Origin: Hyphomicrobiaceae bacterium
Lineage (GTDB): Bacteria; Pseudomonadota; Alphaproteobacteria; Rhizobiales; Devosiaceae
Reading direction: 5' to 3'
Length of the DNA: 60,967 bases
Assembly (NCBI GenBank): GCA_020638095.1
Contig: JACKJF010000006.1
Coordinates: forward strand, 50,001 to 110,967
The notes under the pieces are model-generated. The model made no database searches. It worked only from the letters and a program-made list of their open reading frames with translations, and was not told the DNA's origin. Shown in pieces: positions 8,603 to 18,903 of this stretch (position 1 is the stretch's first letter; the number at the start of each line of letters is the position of its first letter). The position numbers and the translations under genes are program-made.

Positions 8603-9720
8603 TTGAGCGCCGCCGTGCGGTAAAGGGAAATTCGGATCCCGCCATGCAGGACTGGCGGCAGCGGGTCGGTGAACGGCAGCCGCGTCGCCCGTGCCAGGTC
8701 CGGATCGGCCGTGATCAGCCCCACCCGCCAGCCGGAAAACTTCGCTAGAAGGACCGAACCAAGGTCGGCATAGAGCGTCCGGAGCGGCGCCTTGGTCTTG
8801 CCCAGGATTCGGGCGCCATAGGGCGGATTGACGATGACCAGGCCCGGGGGCCCCTCGGGGCGGTCGAGGTCCGCAATGTCGCGGCGGGCGAACCGGCAGA
8901 TTTCGCCAACCCCCGCCCGCGCAGCATTCTCCTCTGCCAGACGGATGGCGCCGGCATCGCGATCGCTGCCGTGGAAAGCAGGTGCGACCTGCCGCGGATT
9001 GCCGACCTGTTTCATCGCCGCCCACGCCGCCGGATCGAATGTGACCAATTGTTCGAAAGCAAAGTCCCGCGCCCGCCCCGGCCTGAGACCCAAAGCCATC
9101 TCGGCCGCCTCGATGACGAAGGTGCCCGAACCGCACATTGGGTCGAGCAGCGGTTCCGATCCGTCATAGCCGCACTGCCTCAGGAACATCGCCGCCATGG
9201 TTTCGCGCATTGGGGCCTTGGCCACGCCCTCCTTGAACCCGCGCTTGTGCAGGGACGTGCCGGTCGTATCCAGGCTGATCGTGCAAAGATCGCGATCGAT
9301 CCTGACGAGCACCCTCATCGCCGCATCCTCGGCGATCGGCGCACCAAGCGTCTCGGCGATTGCCCGCGCCACACGTTCGGCCGCCGCTCCCGCATGATAG
9401 ATGCGCGATTTCCGGCAACTCGCCTCGACGTGAACGGGCACGTCGGGCCGTAGCACCGCGGCCCAATCAACCCGTCGTGCCCGCTTGTCGAGCTGGGCCA
9501 GATGCAGCGCCGGAAACGAAGCGGTGCGCGCCAGAACCCGCGTCGCCCCGCGCAGGGAGAGATTGGCCCGCCACACGTCCGGCCAGCCGCCCCGGAATGT
9601 GACCCCGCCATCGGTCACTGAAGCGCTGCCGAAACCTGCCGCCAGCGCTTCTTCGCACAGCGGCGCCTCGAGGCCCGGCGTCGCCACGAGGAATATGTCG
9701 AATGGTTCAGGCTCGCTCAT
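8599..9720 (-). CDS. THUMP-domain class I RNA methyltransferase (RlmL/TrmN-like)
   Basis: A 373-residue SAM-dependent methyltransferase expected to form N2-methylguanosine in 23S rRNA or tRNA. Residues about 1-165 form the ferredoxin-like plus THUMP RNA-binding part (FLVATPGLEAPLCEEALAAGF; RVLVRIDRDLCTISLDTTG). The Rossmann domain follows, with SAM motif I LLDPMCGSGTFVIEAA and catalytic motif IV IVNPPYGARI. The length fits the YcbY N-half/TrmN group. The target site cannot be decided from the sequence. Coupled by overlap to a GNAT gene downstream. Confidence 0.88.
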   Translation of the reverse strand: MSEPEPFDIFLVATPGLEAPLCEEALAAGFGSASVTDGGVTFRGGWPDVWRANLSLRGATRVLARTASFPALHLAQLDKRARRVDWAAVLRPDVPVHVEASCRKSRIYHAGAAAERVARAIAETLGAPIAEDAAMRVLVRIDRDLCTISLDTTGTSLHKRGFKEGVAKAPMRETMAAMFLRQCGYDGSEPLLDPMCGSGTFVIEAAEMALGLRPGRARDFAFEQLVTFDPAAWAAMKQVGNPRQVAPAFHGSDRDAGAIRLAEENAARAGVGEICRFARRDIADLDRPEGPPGLVIVNPPYGARILGKTKAPLRTLYADLGSVLLAKFSGWRVGLITADPDLARATRLPFTDPLPPVLHGGIRISLYRTAALK

Positions 9721-9858
9721 GCGGCGCGATTAGCATGCGCGGCCTGCGGGCGCCATTCTCGAAACCCTGTCCGATCCAATGCCTCGGGCGCTTTCGTTTG
9801 GAAATCAGTTGCTTTCGTGTGACGCTCCGTCGCCGCCGATTCCCAGGGACCTCGCTCA

Positions 9859-10611
9859 ATGACCAGCCTCGACCTAGCCGCCATCGTCTGGATGCTCATC
9901 GGCATCGCTCTTTTTCCCGTCCAGTTCTTCGTCACCGCACCCTATGGCCGCCACGCGCGCAGCGACTGGGGCCCAACCATTTCCAACCGGCTCGGCTGGT
10001 GCCTGATGGAAGTGGTCTCGCTCGTCATCTTTGCCGCACTCTTTCTCGCCGGACCCAACATGAAGACCGCCCCGATGTGGATCTTCTTCGCCCTCTGGGT
10101 CGCGCACTATGTCAACCGCAGCCTGATCTTCCCCTGGCGCACCCACACGCGCGGCAAGACCATGCCCCTGATGATCGTGGGTAGCGCTGCCGCCTTCAAC
10201 ATCATGAATGCCGGGCTCAATGGCCTCAACTTCGGCTGGTTCGGCGCAATCTATCCCGATACCTGGCTCACCGATCCGCGCTTCGTCGTCGGCCTGATCA
10301 TCTTTGCCACCGGCGCCGCCATCAACCTGTGGTCCGACAACCGGCTGATCGGCCTCAGAAAAGGCGACGAGACGGGTTACAAGATACCGCGCGGCGGCCT
10401 CTTCGAACTGGTCTCCTGCCCCAACCTGATGGGTGAAATCATCCAGTGGTGGGGCTTCGCCCTGATGTGCTGGAACCTGCCGGCGCTAAGCTTCGCCGTC
10501 TGGACCGCGGCCAACCTCATCCCCCGCGCCGTCAGCCACCACCGCTGGTATCGCCGGACTTTCGCCGACTATCCCGCCAATCGCCGGGCCGTCATTCCGG
10601 CGCTCGTTTGA
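9859..10611 (+). CDS. Steroid 5-alpha-reductase-like membrane protein
   Basis: An integral membrane protein of 250 residues with about six hydrophobic helices. The C-terminal third has the hallmarks of the 3-oxo-5-alpha-steroid 4-dehydrogenase family: YKIPRGGLFELVSCPNLMGEIIQWWGFALM and HHRWYRRTFADYPANRRAVIPALV. In that family this part binds NADPH. The bacterial substrate is unknown; saturation of an enone in a lipid or terpenoid is a family-based guess. It is preceded by a 138-bp gap from the divergent methyltransferase gene. Confidence 0.85.
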   Translation: MTSLDLAAIVWMLIGIALFPVQFFVTAPYGRHARSDWGPTISNRLGWCLMEVVSLVIFAALFLAGPNMKTAPMWIFFALWVAHYVNRSLIFPWRTHTRGKTMPLMIVGSAAAFNIMNAGLNGLNFGWFGAIYPDTWLTDPRFVVGLIIFATGAAINLWSDNRLIGLRKGDETGYKIPRGGLFELVSCPNLMGEIIQWWGFALMCWNLPALSFAVWTAANLIPRAVSHHRWYRRTFADYPANRRAVIPALV

Positions 10612-10646
10612 TCATAGGCCGACGGGGGATTTATCTTCAGTCTATT

Positions 10647-10664
10647 TTGAGGTACGTACCTCAA
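10647..10664. promoter_or_regulatory. 18-bp perfect palindrome (candidate operator) upstream of the PPOX gene
   Basis: TTGAGGTACGTACCTCAA is a perfect palindrome, 23 bp before the ATG of the FMN-binding protein and 35 bp after the preceding stop. A perfect 18-mer palindrome without a T-tract, directly upstream of a start, is better read as a dimeric-repressor site than as a terminator. The GTAC-centred symmetry resembles sites of HxlR-type regulators, but no regulator gene is adjacent. Confidence 0.6.
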
Positions 10665-10687
10665 TATTCCATCCGCTGGAGGAGCCG

Positions 10688-11338
10688 ATGAGCGCATTCA
10701 CTCCCAACCCGGACTTTGCCGTCGCCAGCGAGGCAGCGCTGCGTGGGCTTTTCCAGCCGGTGCATGAACTGGCGGGCCTCAAATCGCTTCCCGCGCTCGA
10801 CAAACACGCGAGCGATTTCATCGCCCGCGCGCCGTTTCTCGTGCTCGGCACCGAGGGCGCGGACGGCAGGGCCGATGTCAGCCCGCGCGGCGACCCGCCG
10901 GGCTTTGTCAAAATCCTCGACCCCAACTGGCTCGCCATTCCCGACCGGCCCGGCAACAACCGGCTCGACAGCCTTGCCAACATCGTCGTCAATCCCGGCG
11001 TCGGGCTTTTGTTCATCATTCCCGGCTTCGACGAAACCATGCGCGTCAACGGACGGGCCGAACTCAACACGGACCCGGCGATTCTTGGGACCATGACCGT
11101 CAACGACCGGACGCCGAAGCTCGCCATCCTGGTCAGGGTCGACGAGGTCTTCATCCACTGCGCCAAGGCCTTCCGCCGCGCGCAATTGTGGAACCCGGAC
11201 AGTTTTCAGGACCGGCGCACCATGCCGACCCTCTCAAAGATCATCCTCGACCAGACCAAGGGCGCCCCCACCGACCCGGACGAAATGAAACGCATCGACG
11301 ACGATCTCGAACAAAGCTACCGCCGCTCGATGTACTGA
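10688..11338 (+). CDS. Pyridoxamine 5'-phosphate oxidase-like FMN-binding protein
   Basis: A 216-residue split-barrel flavoprotein of the PPOX class (MSMEG_1061-like group). Recognisable segments are FIARAPFLVLGTEGADGRADVSPRGDPPGFV, the FMN-binding beta strands, then NPGVGLLFIIPGFDETMRVNGRAEL and AILVRVDEVFIHCAKAFRRAQLWNPD. A GGAGGA ribosome-binding site lies 5 bp before the ATG. Family members bind FMN or F420 and reduce small molecules; the actual substrate is unknown. The perfect palindrome upstream suggests tight regulation. Confidence 0.87.
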   Translation: MSAFTPNPDFAVASEAALRGLFQPVHELAGLKSLPALDKHASDFIARAPFLVLGTEGADGRADVSPRGDPPGFVKILDPNWLAIPDRPGNNRLDSLANIVVNPGVGLLFIIPGFDETMRVNGRAELNTDPAILGTMTVNDRTPKLAILVRVDEVFIHCAKAFRRAQLWNPDSFQDRRTMPTLSKIILDQTKGAPTDPDEMKRIDDDLEQSYRRSMY

Positions 11339-11387
11339 GCGATTGTTGGGGCGAGCGGCGCCACCGGGCGCCACCCGCCATCGCGCC

Positions 11388-11759
11388 TCAGCCCGAATAG
11401 CTGATAAAGGCGATCATCGCCCCGGTCGGATCGGCGATGTGGCACATGCGCCCGACCGTCGGCACGTCGAACGGCTCCATCAGAACCTTTGCGCCGGCGC
11501 CGACCGCCGTCTTGAACCGTGCATCGACATCGTCGACCGTGATGTAGACCACCCAGGCCGGATGCTCCATGTCCATGCCGCTGATGCCGCCGACCTGCTC
11601 GCCGCCGACATTGATCACGCCGTACGGCCCGCCTTCGCCGCCCATCTGCATGTCGCTGATCTGCCAGCCCAGAACCTTCTGGTAGAAGGCGCGGGCCGCC
11701 GCGCTCTTGCCGTTATATTCCACCCAGCTCGGCGCGCCGTGGGTCACGTTCCTGTCCAT
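11388..11759 (-). CDS. VOC-superfamily protein
   Basis: A 123-residue vicinal-oxygen-chelate protein starting MDRNVTHGAPSWVEYNGK. The body contains ARAFYQKVLGWQISDMQ, then WVVYITVDDVDARFKTAVGAGAKVL and RMCHIADPTGAMIAFISY. This matches the YdeO/27-kDa antigen-like glyoxalase group by pattern. The ATG at 11757-11759 is chosen because homology begins there and the frame extending to 12104 runs only through repeat DNA. The substrate is unknown. It converges with the PPOX gene, with a 49-bp gap. Confidence 0.8.
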   Translation of the reverse strand: MDRNVTHGAPSWVEYNGKSAAARAFYQKVLGWQISDMQMGGEGGPYGVINVGGEQVGGISGMDMEHPAWVVYITVDDVDARFKTAVGAGAKVLMEPFDVPTVGRMCHIADPTGAMIAFISYSG

Positions 11760-11884
11760 CTCTGTCTCCCTTTCGACAAAGGCCGCACTGGCGCGGCCAT
11801 GACTGTGACGCATCGCGCAAAAGGGATTCGACAAATTGAACCGCAATTTTTGGTCGATGGGATGGGATGGGGCCATACGACTTG

Positions 11885-11972
11885 GGCACCGCGACAAAAT
11901 TTGTGCTGAACGGTCACGCCGGCTCCAACGCCGTTTGGATGGGTTGGAAGGCGATGCGTGGCGCAATCCACC
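11885..11972 (+). repeat. 88-bp intergenic repeat, copy 1
   Basis: Begins GGCACCGCGACAAA and ends with the 25-bp segment that contains GATGCGTGGCGCAATCCACC (11948-11972). It is a diverged direct repeat of 12018-12105 with the same length. It lies in the 710-bp gene-free stretch between the VOC gene (ends 11759) and the putative nuclease gene (ends 12470). I see no credible coding sequence there. Confidence 0.75.
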
Positions 11973-12017
11973 GGCCAAGCGGTGCGCTGAAAAGTGGGAA
12001 CCGGTTTTCAGCTTCCC

Positions 12018-12105
12018 GGCACCGCGACAAAGGACATGCCGAACCGCCGCACCGGCTTCAAAGCCGCACGGAGACGATTGAAGGCGATGCGTGGCGCAAT
12101 CCACC
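12018..12105 (+). repeat. 88-bp intergenic repeat, copy 2
   Basis: Second copy of the 88-bp unit, 133 bp after the first. The first 14 and last 25 bp are identical to copy 1 while the middle has diverged. An inverted partner of its end, GCGCCACGCAT at 12144-12154, pairs with ATGCGTGGCGC at 12087-12097, so this copy could fold into a long stem-loop. Confidence 0.75.
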
Positions 12106-12261
12106 TATACGTGCCGTCGTATCGGCAAATGATTAGGCGCACTGCGCCACGCATGCCGGCATTTGAGGGAATGACAAAAGAGCTTGTCCGCCCGTTCCAG
12201 CCCGCATCTTCTGCCCCGTCACAGTGCCCGAACACATGTTACTCTGTGACGTCAGATGCTG

Positions 12262-12282
12262 GATGGCCCGGCAGGGGCCATC
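12262..12282. repeat. Stem-loop in intergenic region
   Basis: GATGGCCC and GGGCCATC form a perfect 8-bp stem with a 5-nt loop. No T-tract follows on either strand. It lies 188 bp beyond the stop of the putative nuclease gene. It may be part of the repeat-rich patch rather than a functional terminator. Confidence 0.45.
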
Positions 12283-12469
12283 AGCCTGAACAACCGGACA
12301 GGTCCAACTCCTCGCCAGAGCCGGCCTGCCCTTTCACCACCCGGCGATGCGGCGACCCGCATCCCCAACCGGCACTCCCGCAAAGCATTTCGTCGACACC
12401 TTCGCCGCGCGGGAGATGGGGGTCAGTTTAGGGGAGGATGGAAAGGTGGGGGATAAGGTTTGACAACCG

Positions 12470-13387
12470 CTAAACGGCGCGCCGATCCCGGGGCGTAAGT
12501 CGAATGTAGTCGCCTGAGACCTGCACGTCATACGACATTTCGGCGAGCCGCCACCCGTTCGCGAATTCATTTAAGGCTAGTGGATTTGGCACAAACACAG
12601 TGGGCGGATTTAGTCCGATCAGCAATTTGACATCGTTGTCTGCGCCCCAGACACCGCTCACAGCAGAGTATCTTTCATCCAAGAATACATTTGTTGGAAC
12701 GCTGCTGCGATTTGAGTTCAAGACATAGTGACGAGCACCATTTCCCATTGTTTTCGCTTGGTCAGAGGAGTGGTCGAACGTCATCTCGTACGGTCCGACG
12801 CCGAGTGTCGCTTCCACCACAAATGGATGGCCACTGATACCTTCTAGCTGTGACATGCGGCCACGTCTCAGCAGCCGACCGTTCACGGCTATCACGTAAT
12901 AGTCACCTTCCCTGACGATACCCTTGGCGATGTACCCTGCTTCATTTCGATCTGGCGACCCGATTAGTCGCTCTGCTTTCTCTTTTATTGCGGCTGTATA
13001 TCTCAAGAGTATTTGTTCATGAGGAAAGCTGGTCACCTCTCCGATTCTTAATTCGAGCCAATCCCGTGGGACACCCTTAGGTTCCGGGCAGATCACTTCG
13101 ATCCAAATCCTTTTGCCCTCATACTCGACAAGAAAGTCTGGACCCGAGTTTTCACGGGCGATGGAGAAGCCCGCCGTCCTTAGCTGAACCGCAAAAAGGA
13201 CTTCAGACATCTGTTGCCAAAACGCAGCGTCGTTCTCCTCGCATAGACGTTTTTCGGAATTTGCGTCTCCAAGGCCACTCTCGAGAAACCTGTGGCATTC
13301 CGAGATGACTTTTTCCCGTAAATCCAACTCATACGGATTTGGATATCTTCGTTGAATTGCATCTTCGATAGCCATTTGTATTGCCAA
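12470..13387 (-). CDS. Putative PD-(D/E)XK-type nuclease-like protein of unknown function, low GC
   Basis: A 305-residue protein that I cannot assign to a named family. The central part, FSIARENSGPDFLVEYEGKR followed by IWIEVICPEPKG, has the Asp ... Glu arrangement seen in PD-(D/E)XK nuclease folds (Asp about residue 84, Glu about 97), but the usual Lys is replaced by a Val-Ile-Cys run, so catalysis is uncertain. The C-terminal third (VKLLIGLNPPTVFVPNPLALNEFANGWR) looks globular. There is no signal peptide or membrane helix. Base composition is visibly lower in GC than its neighbours and codon use is relaxed (many AT-ending codons). Repeat-rich gaps lie on both sides. This suggests horizontal acquisition; a defence role is possible but unproved. 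Confidence 0.65.
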   Translation of the reverse strand: MAIQMAIEDAIQRRYPNPYELDLREKVISECHRFLESGLGDANSEKRLCEENDAAFWQQMSEVLFAVQLRTAGFSIARENSGPDFLVEYEGKRIWIEVICPEPKGVPRDWLELRIGEVTSFPHEQILLRYTAAIKEKAERLIGSPDRNEAGYIAKGIVREGDYYVIAVNGRLLRRGRMSQLEGISGHPFVVEATLGVGPYEMTFDHSSDQAKTMGNGARHYVLNSNRSSVPTNVFLDERYSAVSGVWGADNDVKLLIGLNPPTVFVPNPLALNEFANGWRLAEMSYDVQVSGDYIRLTPRDRRAV

Positions 13388-13888
13388 TGGATTGGTGAAT
13401 CAGTCCGCTCGTCACAAGTAACAAAAGTATGTTCGCCTTGGTCAATGTCGCTCCTCAATATGCTCACAATGACCACACCACTTTTACCCGTCACCCTCGG
13501 GCTTGACCCGAGGGTCCATTGAAACTGTCCAAGCGCGGGGTTGCAGGTTGCGACCGGCGCTTTTTCTCAAGCGAAAGCACAAGGGGAGTGGCAGAATGGA
13601 TGCTCGGGTCAAGCCCGAGCATGACGAGGCGGACAGGACTTGTTCAGAATGAGGTCAGGACCATGCGCCCCGCCTGGCAAAGGTTCCGGCGTGGTGGCCG
13701 GGACAGCGCGTGAAAAATTGCACAGGGAAAAGCCCCCACCCTTCGACAAGCTCAGGGTGAGGGCAGACTGTCACCGTCATTGAAAGCACCCGTCAGGATG
13801 CGCGGCAATGCAGGAAGTTTGCGTCGACACTCGCCATTCGGGATTGCTTCGCTGCGCGCGCAATGACGGCGAGACCCGGCCCGCCGGC
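13388..13888. other. Gene-free stretch with palindromic intergenic repeats
   Basis: No convincing coding sequence. It contains: ACCCTCGGG n5 CCCGAGGGT (13493-13515); ATGCTCGGG n5 CCCGAGCAT (13600-13622); CACCCT n11 AGGGTG (13737-13759, copied at 14388-14410); and ATTGC...GCAAT (13843-13864). All four are versions of short palindromes that recur between genes in many bacteria. The AT-richer first 100 bp is the probable promoter region of the putative nuclease gene. Confidence 0.7.
13733..13764. repeat. 32-bp repeat, copy 1, left of cupin gene
   Basis: A 32-bp sequence containing CCCTTCGACAAGCTCAGGG is repeated exactly at 14384-14415 in the same orientation. The two copies bracket the cupin gene. 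It contains a 6-bp stem CACCCT/AGGGTG. Confidence 0.8.
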
Positions 13889-14254
13889 TCATTCGAACTG
13901 CACGATGACGGATTCGAAATCTTCGGAACCGATCACTTTGGTATGATGGCCTTTGCCGTGCCGGTCTTCCATGTGCCACACATCACCGGGACCGATATCG
14001 CGAGACGTGCCGTCGCTCGCCGTCACCCTGACTTTGCCTGATAGACAGATGAGCTTTTGTGCGACCGGCGTCGGATGAATGGGTTCGTCCCACCCCGCGC
14101 GGAGCCGCAGGAACATCATCCGTTTGGCCGGTTCGGGTTCGGAAATCTCGATGGCCTTGGCCGGCGGCGCGAATGTCCGCTCTTCAAGCCCGACCTCGAC
14201 TTCCGCCCAGCGGCTCTCCCCATCGCTCTCAGCATAAAGCCTCTGATACTTCAC
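13889..14254 (-). CDS. Cupin-domain protein
   Basis: A 121-residue single-cupin protein. The beta-barrel pattern is visible: LRAGWDEPIHPTPVAQKLICLSGKVRVTASDG and then IGPGDVWHMEDRHGKGHHTKVI, with His residues in the usual metal-ligand regions. I chose the GTG at 14252-14254 (VKYQRLYAESDG) because a GGAG precedes it and the longer frame upstream runs through repeat DNA. Its role is unknown; small cupins of this type bind metals or small ligands. It is bracketed by two exact 32-bp direct repeats, so it may have moved as a unit. Confidence 0.72.
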   Translation of the reverse strand: MKYQRLYAESDGESRWAEVEVGLEERTFAPPAKAIEISEPEPAKRMMFLRLRAGWDEPIHPTPVAQKLICLSGKVRVTASDGTSRDIGPGDVWHMEDRHGKGHHTKVIGSEDFESVIVQFE

Positions 14255-14383
14255 GTCCCTGGCTCCGTTTTCGCACCTTGCCGCCACCATGCCCGCCCGT
14301 TTCGGCCACGTCCAGAACTTGCGATCGATGGGACAAACGAGGGCCCACACTCCCCTTGAAGGGCGAGCGTGGCGCACAAAAAA

Positions 14384-14415
14384 CCCCCACCCTTCGACAA
14401 GCTCAGGGTGAGGGC
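14384..14415. repeat. 32-bp repeat, copy 2, right of cupin gene
   Basis: Exact same-orientation copy of 13733-13764, 651 bp away. It lies between the cupin start and the clpB stop (14477). Confidence 0.8.
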
Positions 14416-14476
14416 TTTGTACTGCGTGGGGCGACTTGCGCCGCCCGGGCTCGAACGAAAGGGCGTGGGAAAGTCC

Positions 14477-17104
<2,628 letters not shown>

Positions 17105-17386
17105 CTATCAACTCTCCTTTTCGCGGCCCGTCCCATGCGCCCATTGCGGCGCGGCATCGAACGTCCCGAAGCGTTGGCTTTTGCCGGAACCCACAGGATG
17201 GCATTCCGCTTCGCCTGACATATGGGAGCTTCGAACGAAAAGAAAAGAGCGCCGCACGATTTCACGCGCTCCACATATCAGGCGATGGAACACCAGACCT
17301 CAGCGGCGTCCACTGCTGACTTCTGCTGACAGAATCTGGCTCGCACGCGTCCGATTCTGGACCTCCCGAAACCAAGGAGATCCAGA

Positions 17387-17755
17387 ATGAAAGCACCAGC
17401 CCTCGTCATCTTCTACGTTCACGACGTTTATCTCAGCGCCGCGTTCTACGCCCGTATTCTCGGGGTCGAGCCCGTCGAGAAAAGCCCGACCTTCGCCATG
17501 TTCGTTCTCGAAGGCGGCACCAATTTCGGCCTCTGGTCGAAACATACGGTGAGCCCGGCCGTCGCGACCGAGGGAACCTCCGCAGACATTTGCTTCACCT
17601 TCGCGGACAGGAATGCGCTCGATAAGGCCTATCTCGACTGGACGGAAAAAGGCGGGATCGTCATCCAGACGCCGGTCGAATTGGACTTCGGCCAGACCTT
17701 TACGATCATCGATCCGGACGGCAATCGCCTGCGCGCTTACGTCCCCCAGCGCTGA
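17387..17755 (+). CDS. VOC-superfamily protein
   Basis: A 122-residue single-module VOC protein: ALVIFYVHDVYLSAAFYARILGV at the N-terminus and FTIIDPDGNRLRAYVPQ at the C-terminus. The central FVLEGGTNFGLWSKHTV resembles drug-binding VOC proteins that lack catalytic metal ligands, so ligand binding is as likely as catalysis. An AAGGAGATCC ribosome-binding site lies upstream. It is divergent from clpB and convergent with the DUF4167 gene across a hairpin-rich gap. Confidence 0.83.
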   Translation: MKAPALVIFYVHDVYLSAAFYARILGVEPVEKSPTFAMFVLEGGTNFGLWSKHTVSPAVATEGTSADICFTFADRNALDKAYLDWTEKGGIVIQTPVELDFGQTFTIIDPDGNRLRAYVPQR

Positions 17756-17757
17756 GC

Positions 17758-17981
17758 GGCACCTGCCCTCGCGCTCGAAACGAGAATTGGTCCACCGGAC
17801 CAATTCTCCCACTGCGTGGTCGCTTGCTGGCCCTCAGCCACAGGCTTCGGGCGTTCGAAACCTGCTGAAGCTCCACCGGAGCTTCGGCTTGATGCTCCGC
17901 ATCAATCGGTTGCGGGGCACCCGGTGCCTCTGGCACCTGCCCTCGCGCTCAAACCTAAAATCGCTCCACCGGAGCGATTTT
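17758..17981. repeat. Cluster of hairpins with a common TCC-ACC-GGA tip
   Basis: Three perfect stem-loops share the same tip: stem GAGAATTGGTCC (17782-17808), stem GAAGCTCC (17867-17885) and stem AAAATCGCTCC (17957-17981), each with loop ACC. Two more short hairpins lie between (17889-17905, 17916-17928). A 19-bp direct repeat GGCACCTGCCCTCGCGCTC occurs at 17758 and 17932. The block fills the gap between two convergent genes. Confidence 0.8.
17957..17981. terminator. Bidirectional intrinsic terminator candidate
   Basis: An 11-bp perfect stem that begins AAAA and ends TTTT, between the converging VOC and DUF4167 genes. The A and T runs give a U-tract in both directions, but only four residues long, so the efficiency is uncertain. 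Confidence 0.55.
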
Positions 17982-18001
17982 GCGAAACGCGCCGGTTCTC
18001 G

Positions 18002-18595
18002 CTACTCAGCCGGAGCGTCGGCACCGTTGGTCAGAAATGCGGGAAGATCGGAAAGGCTCGGCTGCGGCGCCTTCGAAGGGTCGGCCTGGCCACCCGCCTG
18101 TTCGCCGCCATTGTCGCTGCGCGGACGCCGACGCGGGCGCCGGTCACGCCGGGGTGCCGGTGCGGCCTGGCGCTCACCATCACCCTCGTTTTCACCCTCG
18201 TCCGCCGCGTCGTCGGCATCGGCCGAAACGCTCTCGGCCGGAGCACCGTTGCTTTCGCCGGCAAAGCCCTCGCCCTCGTCCTCGTCGTCATCGCCGCTGA
18301 ACTCGGAGCGCTGCTCGCCATAGGATTCGAACCGCTGCTGCTGTTGCGCCTGGGCCGCCAGAATGATGCGGTTATAGTGCTCGGCATGCTGCAGGTAGTT
18401 TTCCGCCCCGACCGAGTCGCCGGCGCTCATCGCATCCCGCGCCAGTTGCGCATATTTCTCGGCTATCGTCTGGGCATTGCCGCGGATGCGGACATCGGGC
18501 CCGTTCGATTCATAGGACCGCGAAAGCGGATTGGTATTCTTGCGGCCATTATTGCCGCGCCCACGGGAGCGCTTGCTTTGTTGATTGGGTCTCAT
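18002..18595 (-). CDS. DUF4167-domain protein
   Basis: A 197-residue cytoplasmic protein found across Hyphomicrobiales next to prmC, as here. The conserved DUF4167 part is at the N-terminus (about 5-85): a basic RGRGNNGRK stretch, then DVRIRGNAQTIAEKYAQLARDAMSAGDSVGAENYLQHAEHYNRII. The rest is low-complexity, rich in Ala, Glu, Asp and Arg, with an RRDRRPRRRPRS patch. The basic patches suggest RNA or ribosome contact, but the function is not known. It lies downstream of prmC on the same strand with a 308-bp gap. Confidence 0.9.
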   Translation of the reverse strand: MRPNQQSKRSRGRGNNGRKNTNPLSRSYESNGPDVRIRGNAQTIAEKYAQLARDAMSAGDSVGAENYLQHAEHYNRIILAAQAQQQQRFESYGEQRSEFSGDDDEDEGEGFAGESNGAPAESVSADADDAADEGENEGDGERQAAPAPRRDRRPRRRPRSDNGGEQAGGQADPSKAPQPSLSDLPAFLTNGADAPAE

Positions 18596-18903
18596 TGGCG
18601 AATGGTTCTCACTCCAGTGCGCTGGCTACTGGCCCGCACACACCTTCCTGCCGGGGCTGCACCCGCCAGGCATTTCATTGTTTGGCCCCTAAAGTGCCGG
18701 CCGTGACCACTTCATCGGATTGGAACCTTTACCGGTCCCGGTATTGCGCCCACCGCGCAACCTGCATCATGAATGATTGGATGGTCATCTCAAGGTGATT
18801 CAAATCACCTCCGACAGCAATATTGTCCTAAACCTTTTGGCGGACTTTTCCAAGCAAAAACGTATGCCTGACCGCTCTCCCCGCCCTTTCCGCGGCATTT
18901 GGG
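18596..18903. other. Gap between prmC and the DUF4167 gene with one 18-bp palindrome
   Basis: No coding sequence seen. AGGTGATT-CA-AATCACCT at 18793-18810 is a perfect palindrome with no T-tract on either strand, so an operator fits better than a terminator. The AT-rich stretch around 18780-18860 probably includes the promoter of the DUF4167 gene. Confidence 0.5.

Noticed and set aside
13485..13870. CRISPR-like array
   Set aside because: The palindromes in this gap differ from each other and lack regular spacing or spacers; they are separate intergenic repeats, and no cas gene is near.
17105..17260. Heat-shock (RpoH) promoter for clpB
   Set aside because: A CCCATATG string fits the -10 element but no CTTG-type -35 lies at the right distance, so I do not list it as a feature.
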